Positions 50,233 to 58,498 of a stretch of DNA of 64,000 nt are shown here, one piece after another. The translations under genes and the position numbers were made by a program. The stretch is taken from contig NZ_ML769313.1 in the NCBI RefSeq assembly GCF_009720365.1, positions 606,591 to 670,590 of the forward strand, in the 5' to 3' direction. The number at the start of each line of letters is the position of its first letter. Position 1 is the stretch's first letter. This DNA is from Catellatospora paridis (lineage in GTDB: Bacteria > Actinomycetota > Actinomycetes > Mycobacteriales > Micromonosporaceae). The notes under the pieces are model-generated. The model was not told where the DNA came from and made no database searches. It saw nothing but the letters and a program-made list of their open reading frames with translations.

Positions 50233-52878
50233 ATGGACCTTCCGGTGGGCGGCGCGGCGCACCACACGCACATCCGAACCCCGGACCAGCGGCTACGGGT
50301 CTTCGTCAGCTCCACGCTGCGGGAACTGGCCGCCGAACGGCGGGCCGTCGAGCGGGCGATCACCGCGATGCGGCTGACGCCGGTGATGTTCGAGCTGGGC
50401 GCCCGGCCCCACCCGCCCCGGCAGCTGTACCGGGCCTACCTGGCGCAGAGCGACGTCTTCATCGGGCTGTACTGGCAGGAGTACGGCTGGGTCGGCCCCG
50501 ACATGACCGTCTCCGGCCTGCAGGACGAGTTGGAGCTGTCCCGGGATCTACCCCGCCTGCTGTACGTGAAGGCCCCCGCCGCCGAGCGCGACCCCCGGCT
50601 CGCCGACATGCTGGCAGGCGTCGAGCAGGAGGCCGCCACGTCGTACCGCCTCTTCGCGACGGCGACCGAACTCGGCCGGCTCGTGCGCGACGACCTGGCG
50701 ACCCTGCTCAGCGAACGCTTCGCCGCTGGTGCACCCGCCGCGGCAGCGCAGGCTCGGCCCGCGGCAGCCGGTGCCCAACCGATGGCGCCGACGCGCGGCC
50801 CGCGGCTACTGCCGATGGGGGCGACGTCGCTGGTCGGGCGCGAACCCGCGATCGAGGAGGTGGCGGACCTGCTCGACCGGCCCGAGGTGCGGCTGGTGAC
50901 GCTGACCGGACCCGGCGGGATCGGCAAGTCCCGGCTGGCGCTCGCCGTCGCCGAACGGGTCGGCGAGCAGTTCACCGAGGGCACCGTGTTCGTGTCGCTG
51001 GCCGAGTTCACCCGGCCGGAGCCGGCGCTGGCCGCGATCGGGCGGGCCGTCGGCGCGTCGATCGGCGCGGGGCCCTCCCCGCTGGACGCCATCGGCGACC
51101 ACCTCGGCGACGGCCGCTGGCTGATCGTCCTGGACAACGTGGAACAGGTCGACCTCGCCCACGGCATCGACGAGCTGCTGACCCGCTGCCCCCGCACGAT
51201 GGTCGTCGCGACGAGCCGGCGGGTGCTGCGGCTGCGGGCCGAATGGGAGTACGAGGTCCAGCCGCTGGCCGTGCCGGACGATCCGGACACGATGACGCTG
51301 CCCGAGCTGGCCGCCGCCCCGGCGGTGGCCCTGTTCGCCGAGCGCGCCCGCGCGGTGCGCCGCGGCTTCGCCCTCACCGAGGCCAACGTCGGCGCGGTGG
51401 TGCGGATCTGCCGGCTGCTGGAGGGCATCCCGCTCGCCATCGAGCTGGCCTCCGCCCGGATCCGGCTCAAGGATCCCGAGATCCTGCTGGAGAAGCTGAC
51501 CGACTCGCTCGGCGTGCTCGGGACCGGGCCCGTCGACCTGCCCGAACGCCAGCGCACCCTGCGCGCCACGGTCGAGTGGAGCGTCGGCATCCTGCCCGAC
51601 GCGGAGCGTCGACTGCTGCAGACCGTGGCCGTGTTCGTCGACGGCTGGACCGTCGACGCCGCCGCCCACGTGGCCGACCTGCCCGAGCACGAGACGCTCG
51701 AAATGATCGACACGCTGCACCAGCACAGTCTCGTGCACGTCGACATCACCGAGGCCGGTCCACGGTCGCGGCTGCTGGTCATCGTCCGGGAGTACGCCGC
51801 CGAGCAGCTGTCCACCAGGGACGACGGCCCCGAGGTCCACCGTCGCCATGCCGAGTACTTCCGGCAGCTCGCCGGGCGGGCCGACCATCCGCTCAGAGGC
51901 GCCGGTCAGTACGAGTGGGGGGAGCGGTTGCAGACCGAGGCGGGCAACCTGTCCGCGGCGGTGCGCTGGCACCTGGAGCACGACCCGGGCCGGCTGCCGC
52001 ACCTGTTCCGGCAGTTGTGGCCGTTCTGGTCGCTGTGGGAGCACCTGGCGGAGATCCGGCCCTGGGTGCGCCGGCTGCGGGACGACCTCGACTCGTTCGA
52101 CGTCGAGTCCCGGGTGGAGTTGCTGTGGACGGCGGCGGTGCTCGGTGACAACACCGGCGACGACGCGGGCGCGCTGTGGGCGTACGAGCGCCTGGGGCCG
52201 CTGCTGGACCGCATCGGGGACCCGTTCCTGCAGGCGATGGCGCACCTGGCGATGGCCTGGACCGCGCCGCTCGCCGAGGACATGGACCGCGCGCTGCGCG
52301 AGGCGCTGGCGAGCCTGGACCTGTTCCGCGGCCTGGACGAGCCGTTCTGGACCGCCCTGGTGCTCACCGCCGCCGGCACCATGGAGTGCAACCTGGGCCA
52401 CCACGACGTCGCCGCCGACCACCTGGCCCAGGCCGACGAGTCGGCGGCCGGGATCGACAACGCGTGGCTGTGCTCCTGGGTCCGCAGCCAGCGGGGCATC
52501 CTGGCCATCCAGCTCGGACACCCGGAGCAGGCCGCCGACCTGCTCGAACAGGGGCTCACGCTCGGCGTGCGGACCAACAACGTGCGCAGTCTCACCCTGT
52601 GCCTGGCGGGCTATGCGCAACTCGCCGCAGACGACGGGGATTTCGCGCGGGCGACCCTGCTGGGCTGCGCGGCCGACGCGTTGCGACGGCGCACCGGCAT
52701 CCACCTGTGGCCGATGCTGCGCCGGCACCGGGAGGAGCGGCACGCCCAGATGCGCGCGGCGCTCGGCGACGAGCGCTACGAGCAGGTCTGCGCCGCCGGC
52801 GGCCGGCTCGGCCACCGGGAGGCGATCGCCGCCGTCAACGGCGAGCTCGACCTCGACGCCGCCGTGGCATCGTCATGA
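50233..52878 (+). CDS. DUF4062-STAND ATPase with helical-repeat C-terminus
   Basis: An 881-aa protein. Residues about 20-115 match DUF4062 (RVFVSSTLRELAAERRAVERAI; DVFIGLYWQEYGWVGP; DELELS). A Pro/Ala linker leads to an NB-ARC-like STAND NTPase with P-loop GPGGIGKS (from G226), Walker B LIVLDNVEQ, ATSRRVLRLRAEWEYEVQPL and GIPLAIELASARI. From about residue 560, TPR-like helices should bind a ligand or partner. No DNA-binding domain is seen, unlike AfsR/MalT regulators. CAAAAT at 50221-50226 is 6 nt before ATG, suggesting leaderless translation. It may be a signalling or defence switch; this is inference. Confidence 0.88.
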   Translation: MDLPVGGAAHHTHIRTPDQRLRVFVSSTLRELAAERRAVERAITAMRLTPVMFELGARPHPPRQLYRAYLAQSDVFIGLYWQEYGWVGPDMTVSGLQDELELSRDLPRLLYVKAPAAERDPRLADMLAGVEQEAATSYRLFATATELGRLVRDDLATLLSERFAAGAPAAAAQARPAAAGAQPMAPTRGPRLLPMGATSLVGREPAIEEVADLLDRPEVRLVTLTGPGGIGKSRLALAVAERVGEQFTEGTVFVSLAEFTRPEPALAAIGRAVGASIGAGPSPLDAIGDHLGDGRWLIVLDNVEQVDLAHGIDELLTRCPRTMVVATSRRVLRLRAEWEYEVQPLAVPDDPDTMTLPELAAAPAVALFAERARAVRRGFALTEANVGAVVRICRLLEGIPLAIELASARIRLKDPEILLEKLTDSLGVLGTGPVDLPERQRTLRATVEWSVGILPDAERRLLQTVAVFVDGWTVDAAAHVADLPEHETLEMIDTLHQHSLVHVDITEAGPRSRLLVIVREYAAEQLSTRDDGPEVHRRHAEYFRQLAGRADHPLRGAGQYEWGERLQTEAGNLSAAVRWHLEHDPGRLPHLFRQLWPFWSLWEHLAEIRPWVRRLRDDLDSFDVESRVELLWTAAVLGDNTGDDAGALWAYERLGPLLDRIGDPFLQAMAHLAMAWTAPLAEDMDRALREALASLDLFRGLDEPFWTALVLTAAGTMECNLGHHDVAADHLAQADESAAGIDNAWLCSWVRSQRGILAIQLGHPEQAADLLEQGLTLGVRTNNVRSLTLCLAGYAQLAADDGDFARATLLGCAADALRRRTGIHLWPMLRRHREERHAQMRAALGDERYEQVCAAGGRLGHREAIAAVNGELDLDAAVASS

Positions 52879-53631
52879 CCAGGACAGGAAGTCGCCGATC
52901 GCGGCGGTGAACGCGGCCGGGTAGTCGCGGCGTACGCAGTGACCGGCGCCGGTGACCCGCAGCGCGGTGAACGGCCCTGCGGCGGCGTCGGCGCAGTCGT
53001 CGGCGTCGCTCTCCGCCAGCAGGCCGCCGCGGGCGACCTCGCCGTAGATCAGCAGGGTGGGACACGCGACCCCGGCCAATGACTGCAGCAGCGACGGGCC
53101 CGGCTCGTACGGCAGGTCGTAGTACCGCGGGTCGAACTCGCCCTTGCTGACCGCCCACGGCCGGTACTCGGCGTCGGGCCAGCCGGGGTTGTCCGCGCGG
53201 CCCTTGGCGATCCGCGCGTCGAGGTCCAGCGTCTGCAGCTCGGCCAGCCAGGACGGCATGCCGTCGGCCGCGAGGGTGTGGTGCGGACCGGGCGGGTCCT
53301 CCAGCACCAGCGACCGGACCAGGTCGGGCCGGGCGGCGGCCAGCGCGGCCGCGGCCAGCGCACCCATCGAGTGCCCGATCACGACGACCGGCGGCAGCCC
53401 GAGGCCGTCGAGCACGAGCGCGGCGTCGGCGGCGTTGGCGGCGGTGCCGGTGGGCTCCTCCGGCAGCCCGGACGAACCGTGGCCGCGGGCGTCCAGCGTG
53501 ATCGCGCCGGTGTGCGCGGTCAGCGCCGGGAGCACCGGATCCCAGCACGCGCCGGAGTCGGAGAAGCCGTGCAGGAGCAGCAGCCCCGGCTCGCCGCCGT
53601 GGCGCTCCCAGGCGAGGTGAGCGGTGCGCAC
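52873..53631 (-). CDS. Alpha/beta hydrolase
   Basis: A 252-aa serine hydrolase: oxyanion LLLHGFSDSGACW, conserved LDARGHGSSG, nucleophile VVVIGHSMGALAAA, and His in VTGAGHCVRRD. The acid is probably in LLIYGEVARGG, which has Glu rather than the usual Asp. The substrate is unknown; esterase, lactonase or C-C hydrolase are all possible. Its stop overlaps that of the convergent STAND gene through a shared TCATGA. It starts at GTG 53631 with no strong ribosome site. Confidence 0.88.
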   Translation of the reverse strand: MRTAHLAWERHGGEPGLLLLHGFSDSGACWDPVLPALTAHTGAITLDARGHGSSGLPEEPTGTAANAADAALVLDGLGLPPVVVIGHSMGALAAAALAAARPDLVRSLVLEDPPGPHHTLAADGMPSWLAELQTLDLDARIAKGRADNPGWPDAEYRPWAVSKGEFDPRYYDLPYEPGPSLLQSLAGVACPTLLIYGEVARGGLLAESDADDCADAAAGPFTALRVTGAGHCVRRDYPAAFTAAIGDFLSWS

Positions 53632-53749
53632 CGGGGACCTCCCAAGAAGATGATCAGCCTGACCCTACACCGGCGGCAGGCCGACCGTGCTGGACCGCGC
53701 GGGTCGCCGCGGCGGTGATCCGGTCGCCCGCGTCGCCAGGGCCGACATG

Positions 53750-53782
53750 ACGTGCGGCGGAGCCGAGGGCTCCGCCGCACGT
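53750..53782. terminator. 15-bp terminator after GH12
   Basis: ACGTGCGGCGGAGCC (53750-53764) pairs exactly with 53768-53782 around GAG, 18 bp past the GH12 stop on the minus strand. Confidence 0.9.
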
Positions 53783-53800
53783 GATCGGGTGGTATGCGGT

Positions 53801-55486
53801 TTACGAGGCGGTGCAGGAGTACGTAGTCGGCAGCGAGGTGTTGCCGTTGGGCCGGCTGGCCTGGAAACCCCACGACGCGGTCTGGCCCGGCGCGAGGCTG
53901 CCGTTCCAGTTCTGGTTGGTCTCGGTCACGTTCTGCCCGCTGACCACGGCGGCCTGCGGCCAGGAGCCGGTGTGCGCGTGGCCGGACGGCAGGGTCGCGG
54001 TCGACGACCAGCCGTTGATCGTGCTGGAGCCGGTGTTGGTGACCGTCACCTGCATGACGTAGCCGTTGTTCCACTGGCTCTGCACCGACGCCGTGGTGGT
54101 GCAGCCGGAGCCGCCGCCCCCGCCGCCGGTCGTGGTGACGTTGACGATGCCGGAGTAGCCGGACGTGCCCGCGGAGTTGGAGGCGCGTACGCGGTACCGG
54201 TAGGTGGTGTTGGCGGCCAGCCCGGAGTCGGTGAACGACGGCGAGGACGAGGTGCCGACCTGGCTGAAGCTGGTGCTGCTCGCGCCGGTGGCCCGTTCGA
54301 TCAGGTAGCTGCTGACCGTGCCGGACGACGCCGACCAGCTCAGCGACGCGCCGCTCGCGGTCACGTTGGACGCGCTCGGCGTGCCGGGCGTGCCCGGGAC
54401 CTGCGTGCCACCGCCCGTGGTCGTGGTGACGTTGACGATGCCGGAGTAGCCCGAGGTGCCTGCCGAGTTGGAGGCCCGCACGCGGTACCGGTAGGTGGTG
54501 TTGGCGGCCAGCCCGGAGTCGGTGAACGACGGCGAGGACGACGTGCCGACCTGGCTGAAACTGGTGCTGCTCGCGCCGGTGGCGCGCTCGATCAGGTAGC
54601 TGCTGACCGTGCCGGAGGACGCCGACCAGCTCAGCGATGCGCCGCTCGCGGTCACGTTGGACGCGCCCGGCGTGCCCGGGGTGCCGGGCGGCTGGGTGCC
54701 GCCGCCGGTGGTGACCGCCGCCGAGAACGAGTTCACGGTCAGGCCGACGCCGCCGATCCACGGCTCGAATCCGGCCTGGACGCTGGTCAGGTACCAGTTG
54801 TTGGTGCCGTACTGCGAGCCGCGGGTGAACGTGTCGCGGACGAAGTCCATCACGTCGAAGCTCAGCGAGTTGATGACCGAACCGGTGAACAGGTAGGACA
54901 CCACGTTGTTGGCGCCGTTGCTGCCGGTCCACACGGCCCAGCTGCGTCCGGCGATGTTCGCGGTGCCGGTCTGCGAGCCGATGGGCTGGATGCTGCCCTG
55001 CCGGTTGAACCAGATCATGATCTCGGTGTCCTGGACGCCGGAGACGTTGGTGTCGGCGTTCAGCCAGATGTCGTACGAGGCGTTGTAGGTGCCGCTGCCG
55101 GGATACGAGTAGCTGATGCTGCTGTTGGCGGTGCCGATGGTGCTCAGCTGCTTGGGCAGCGGGGAGCTCGGGCTGCAGTTGGTGTAGTGGCAGCCCAGGA
55201 AGATGGACGGGTAGGACACCGGCGCGCCCGAGGTGCTGCCGACGCCGTCCTGCTGGGTGATGCTGAACCCGTTGCTGGTGGTGTTGATGCACTGGGTGGC
55301 GCTGGTGCCCCACCGGTTGTTCTGGATCACGTAGCTGCCGGCGACCACGGTGCCGTACTGCTCGCAGATGGTCGCGGCCTGGGCGGGCTGCGCCGCGAGG
55401 AGGCTCACGGCGGTGGCGGCGACGGTCAGCGCGATGGCTGAGACGACTGTCGCGAGGCGATGCTTTCTGCTCGTCGTGGCGTGCAT
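53801..55486 (-). CDS. Secreted GH12 endoglucanase, GH12-FnIII2-CBM2
   Basis: A 561-aa exported cellulase. The signal peptide (about 1-35) ends AAQPAQAA. The GH12 jelly-roll (about 36-260) has CEQYGTVVAGSYVIQNNRWG, the nucleophile Glu in DTEIMIWFNRQG and the acid/base Glu in VQAGFEPWIGG. Two almost identical FnIII modules follow, then a Gly linker and a C-terminal CBM2 (GCTTTASVQSQWNNGY; WNGSLAPGQ; final Cys). It hydrolyses cellulose and mixed beta-glucans, complementing GH5 and GH9. RBS AAGGAG precedes ATG 55486. A CebR-like box covers its likely transcription start. Confidence 0.95.
   Translation of the reverse strand: MHATTSRKHRLATVVSAIALTVAATAVSLLAAQPAQAATICEQYGTVVAGSYVIQNNRWGTSATQCINTTSNGFSITQQDGVGSTSGAPVSYPSIFLGCHYTNCSPSSPLPKQLSTIGTANSSISYSYPGSGTYNASYDIWLNADTNVSGVQDTEIMIWFNRQGSIQPIGSQTGTANIAGRSWAVWTGSNGANNVVSYLFTGSVINSLSFDVMDFVRDTFTRGSQYGTNNWYLTSVQAGFEPWIGGVGLTVNSFSAAVTTGGGTQPPGTPGTPGASNVTASGASLSWSASSGTVSSYLIERATGASSTSFSQVGTSSSPSFTDSGLAANTTYRYRVRASNSAGTSGYSGIVNVTTTTGGGTQVPGTPGTPSASNVTASGASLSWSASSGTVSSYLIERATGASSTSFSQVGTSSSPSFTDSGLAANTTYRYRVRASNSAGTSGYSGIVNVTTTGGGGGGSGCTTTASVQSQWNNGYVMQVTVTNTGSSTINGWSSTATLPSGHAHTGSWPQAAVVSGQNVTETNQNWNGSLAPGQTASWGFQASRPNGNTSLPTTYSCTAS
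54130..54711. repeat. Tandem 291-bp repeat encoding two FnIII modules
   Basis: Units 54130-54420 and 54421-54711 (97 codons each) are nearly identical at DNA level; the module cores differ by about one residue (Gly/Ser). This points to a recent duplication or ongoing gene conversion. Confidence 0.9.
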
Positions 55487-55530
55487 GTCACTCCTTGGGC
55501 AGGGGAGGAGAGATCGGGAGGTGCCAGGAC

Positions 55531-55580
55531 TGGGAGCGCTTCCACCGGACACCATAGGCCATCGTCGAAGTGCCTGTAAA
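55531..55580 (-). promoter_or_regulatory. GH12 promoter with CebR-like operator
   Basis: On the minus strand, TTTACA (55580-55575) and TATGGT (55556-55551) are 18 bp apart. TGGGAGCGCTTCCA (55531-55544), 13 of 14 positions of the CebR palindrome, begins 6 bp after the -10 and covers the start site. The GH12 ATG is 45 bp further on. Confidence 0.85.
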
Positions 55581-55745
55581 CAGAACCATTGACGGTAATC
55601 AGTTTCATGGAAGTTACACGCGCTTCACGGTCTCGTTGCCGCTCCGACCTTTTCGGGCGGTCGCCGGTGACCTGTGCGCCCCGGTGGACCGGCGCTGGCG
55701 CGGCGGGTGGGAGGATGCGGGTTCGAGTCTGGGGAGGAGCACGAG

Positions 55746-57359
55746 GTGGGAGATCTGCAGCGGCTGCGCGAGGTTGCGGCACAGGTGTACGGCTGGACGG
55801 CGCTGCGCCCGGCGCAGGAGGAGGCGATGGCTCACGTGACCGCGGGCCGCGACACCATCGTGGTGTCGCCCACCGGCTCCGGGAAATCGGCCATCTACCA
55901 GGTCCCGGCGCTGGTCGTGGGCGGGCCGACGATCGTGGTGTCGCCGCTCATCGCGTTGCAGCGCGACCAGGTCAAGAACCTCGTCGACCGCGGCGCGCCC
56001 GACGCGCACGTGGTCAACTCCGCGCGCAGCGCCCGCGACAACGCGGCCGCGTTCGACGCGATCCGGGCCGGTGACGCCGAGTTCCTGTTCCTGGCGCCGG
56101 AGCAGCTGGCCAAGGACGAGGTCGTGGCGCAGCTGCTGGAGGCCAAGCCGTCGCTGTTCGTGGTGGACGAGGCGCACTGCGTCTCCTCGTGGGGCCACGA
56201 CTTCCGGCCCGACTACCTGCGCCTCGGCGAGGTCATCGAGCGGCTGGGCCACCCGACCGTGCTGGCGCTGACCGCCACCGCGTCGCCGCCGGTGCGCGCC
56301 GACATCGTCGAGCGGCTGCGCATGCGCGACGCTGTCCAGCTGGTCAAGGGCTTCGACCGGCCCAACATCCGGCTGGAGGTGTCCCGCGAGATCACCGAGC
56401 GGGAGAAGCGCCGCGAGATCATCGAGCGCATCATCGCCCTCGACCCGCCCGGCCTGCTCTACGTGCAGACCCGCGGCGAGACCGAGGAGTACGCCCAGGC
56501 GCTGCGCGAGGCGGGCGAGGAGGCGTACGCGTACCACGCGGGTCTGAGCACTTCGGAGCGCTCGGCGGTGCACGACGCGTTCCTGGCCTCCGACCGGGTC
56601 GTGGTCGTCGCGACGTCCGCGTTCGGCATGGGCATCGACAAGCCGAACGTGCGCTTCGTCGTGCACGCCGCGCCCGCTGAGTCGCTGGACTCGTACTACC
56701 AGCAGATCGGCCGCGCCGGCCGCGACGGCGACCAGGCCACCGCCGTGCTCTACTTCCGGCCCGAGGACCTGCGCCTGCCGCGTTTCTTCTCCTCCGGCAC
56801 CGTCGACGAGGAACTGCTCACCCGCGTCGGTGCGGGCGTCATCGCGGCCGACGGCCCGGTGCGCATCGACGATCTGGTCGAAGAACTCGACGTCACCCGC
56901 TCGCGGGTCACCCGCTCGGTCAACCTGCTGCAGGAGGCCGGGGCCGTGCTGACCACCGGCAAGGGCGTGCGGTGGACCGGCGGCGAGCTGGCCGACGCCG
57001 TCGCGGCGGCCGCGGTCGAGGCTGCGCAGATGCGCACCATCGAGCTGACCCGGGTCGAGATGATGCGGGGGTACGCCGAGACCGACGACTGCCGCCGCCA
57101 GTTCCTGCTCGGCTACTTCGGCGAGGACCTGGTGGAGACCTGCGGCAGCTGCGACACCTGCACCGCGGGCACCGCCGACGCGCAGTCCGACGTGGACACC
57201 GGCTTCCCGGTGCAGTCGCGGGTGACCCACGCCGAGTGGGGACCGGGCGTGGTCATGCGTGAGGAGAACGACCGGATCACGGTGCTGTTCGACGAGGTGG
57301 GATACCGCACGCTGTCGCTGAATGCGGTCCGCGCCCGCAACCTGCTCACCCCGGCCTGA
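55746..57359 (+). CDS. recQ: RecQ-family DNA helicase with short C-terminus
   Basis: A 537-aa superfamily 2 helicase. Motif I is SPTGSGKSAIYQ, motif II VVDEAHCVSSWGHDFRPDY, motif III LALTATASPPV, motif V ATSAFGMGIDKPNVR and motif VI QQIGRAGRDG. The zinc-binding Cys set lies at about 455-480 (DDCRRQF, ETCGSCDTC). There is no HRDC domain; instead the last 45 residues (VTHAEWGPGVVMREENDRITVLFDEVGYRTL) look like the tudor-like end of UvrD/PcrA helicases. It unwinds DNA 3'-5' in repair. GTG 55746 follows GGGGAGGAG. Confidence 0.93.
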   Translation: MGDLQRLREVAAQVYGWTALRPAQEEAMAHVTAGRDTIVVSPTGSGKSAIYQVPALVVGGPTIVVSPLIALQRDQVKNLVDRGAPDAHVVNSARSARDNAAAFDAIRAGDAEFLFLAPEQLAKDEVVAQLLEAKPSLFVVDEAHCVSSWGHDFRPDYLRLGEVIERLGHPTVLALTATASPPVRADIVERLRMRDAVQLVKGFDRPNIRLEVSREITEREKRREIIERIIALDPPGLLYVQTRGETEEYAQALREAGEEAYAYHAGLSTSERSAVHDAFLASDRVVVVATSAFGMGIDKPNVRFVVHAAPAESLDSYYQQIGRAGRDGDQATAVLYFRPEDLRLPRFFSSGTVDEELLTRVGAGVIAADGPVRIDDLVEELDVTRSRVTRSVNLLQEAGAVLTTGKGVRWTGGELADAVAAAAVEAAQMRTIELTRVEMMRGYAETDDCRRQFLLGYFGEDLVETCGSCDTCTAGTADAQSDVDTGFPVQSRVTHAEWGPGVVMREENDRITVLFDEVGYRTLSLNAVRARNLLTPA

Positions 57360-57366
57360 CCTGCGT

Positions 57367-57410
57367 GTTCCGCCGGGGCCTCGCGGCGTTCCGCGAGCGC
57401 CCGGCGGAAC
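57367..57410 (+). terminator. Terminator after recQ
   Basis: GTTCCGCCGGG (57367-57377) pairs with 57400-57410, with an inner 7-bp stem CTCGCGG/CCGCGAG (57380-57397). It starts 8 bp past the recQ stop. Confidence 0.8.
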
Positions 57411-57460
57411 GGCATCGTGCTCGGAGCATCGACCGATGTCTGACGGACTGCCGGTGACTC

Positions 57461-57495
57461 TCCGGCCGTGGCGGCGACGTTCCGCCACGGCCGGA
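57461..57495 (-). terminator. 14-bp terminator after META lipoprotein
   Basis: TCCGGCCGTGGCGG (57461-57474) pairs exactly with 57482-57495 around a 7-nt loop, on the downstream side of the minus-strand lipoprotein gene. Confidence 0.85.
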
Positions 57496-57539
57496 CCCGT
57501 GTCAGCTCGCGCAGGTCGCGAACGTCTCGACGGCGACGT

Positions 57540-58340
57540 TCACTTCTGCGCGGCGCGCAGTTGCAGACCGTGGCCGGCGGGGCCGGTGAGCGTCAGTCGG
57601 TCGGCGGTGACCTGCCAGGCAACGTCGCCCTTCAGCGTGGCCAGCACGGCCCGCTCCAGCTTGTCGACGTCGTCGGCGCAGGCCATCTTCGTGGTGAACA
57701 CGTCGGCGAAGGCGATGGTCTTCTCGGCGAGCACGGCCGTGCCACCGAGGTTGTTGCAGCCGGTGTGGCCCTGCACCTTGCCGTCGGCGAACTCGAGGAA
57801 GGCGGTCGCGCCGTTGGGGACCGAGCTGGCGCTCTGCCCGTCGAGCACGGTGTCGACCTGCCAGCGGGTGCCGGTCAGCGGGCGGTCCGGGTCGGCGGAC
57901 TCCTGGTCCTGCAAGGTGACCTCCAGGGTGTCGGTGCGCAGGGTCAGCACGTCCCCGGCGAGCTCCCAGCGCGGCCCGGCCTGCAGGAAGCCGGAGACCA
58001 GCTCGTCCTGCGCGTGCAGTTTCGGGTCGCAGCCCATGTCGGTCATGCTCACGTCGCCGGTCATCCGTAGGCGGCCGCCGGACAGGTCGGCGTCGCCGCC
58101 CATGCTGTTGCATCCGGCCGTGGCCCCGACATGGCCCTTGTCGTCCAGCGTCAGCCGGATGCGGGTGCCCTTGAACAGGTCGTAGGGTTTGCCGTCGCGG
58201 ACGACGGCGGTGGACAGGAAGGTCCGCCCGGCCAGGACGGCGCCGTCGTCGGGCGGGCCGTCGGCACCGGTGTCGAGGGGCTGCGCGCACGCGGCGAGCA
58301 GCAGGACGGTCAGCAGCGGCACTACGCGCACGGTTTTCAC
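57540..58340 (-). CDS. Lipoprotein with two META domains (HslJ-like)
   Basis: A 266-aa exported lipoprotein. The signal peptide ends in the lipobox LLAAC, giving a lipid-anchored protein. Two META/HslJ-like domains (about 35-145 and 155-262) each carry a GCN motif: GATAGCNSMGGD and GHTGCNNLGGT, with a partner Cys (TDMGCDP; TKMACAD) that could form a disulfide. HslJ-type proteins are linked to heat and antibiotic tolerance, but their mechanism is unknown. GTG 58340 follows GAAGGT and fits the signal peptide; upstream residues are not conserved-looking. Confidence 0.9.
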   Translation of the reverse strand: MKTVRVVPLLTVLLLAACAQPLDTGADGPPDDGAVLAGRTFLSTAVVRDGKPYDLFKGTRIRLTLDDKGHVGATAGCNSMGGDADLSGGRLRMTGDVSMTDMGCDPKLHAQDELVSGFLQAGPRWELAGDVLTLRTDTLEVTLQDQESADPDRPLTGTRWQVDTVLDGQSASSVPNGATAFLEFADGKVQGHTGCNNLGGTAVLAEKTIAFADVFTTKMACADDVDKLERAVLATLKGDVAWQVTADRLTLTGPAGHGLQLRAAQK

Positions 58341-58446
58341 GTTACCTTCGACCGCGCGGAGGCCCGCCGGGTTCCGCGCGACGGCCAGGACGCCCGGACC
58401 GCCGTCGCGGCCGAGCGTCCCGGCAGTTCGCCGGTGGTGCCGTGTT

Positions 58447-58494
58447 AGGAAGGGCACCTTCCATTACCTATAGCGATGTGAAGGTGCCCTTCCT
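58447..58494 (-). terminator. 15-bp terminator after VWA protein (GGAAGGGCAYC family)
   Basis: AGGAAGGGCACCTTC (58447-58461) pairs perfectly with 58480-58494 around an 18-nt A/T-rich loop, 4 bp past the VWA-gene stop. Confidence 0.85.
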
Positions 58495-58498
58495 TTCA

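Noticed and set aside
49186-52878. Single 1230-codon frame spanning the SDR and STAND genes
   Set aside because: The part over the SDR is out of frame with it and reads as Arg/His-rich noise. The STAND protein starts at 50233.
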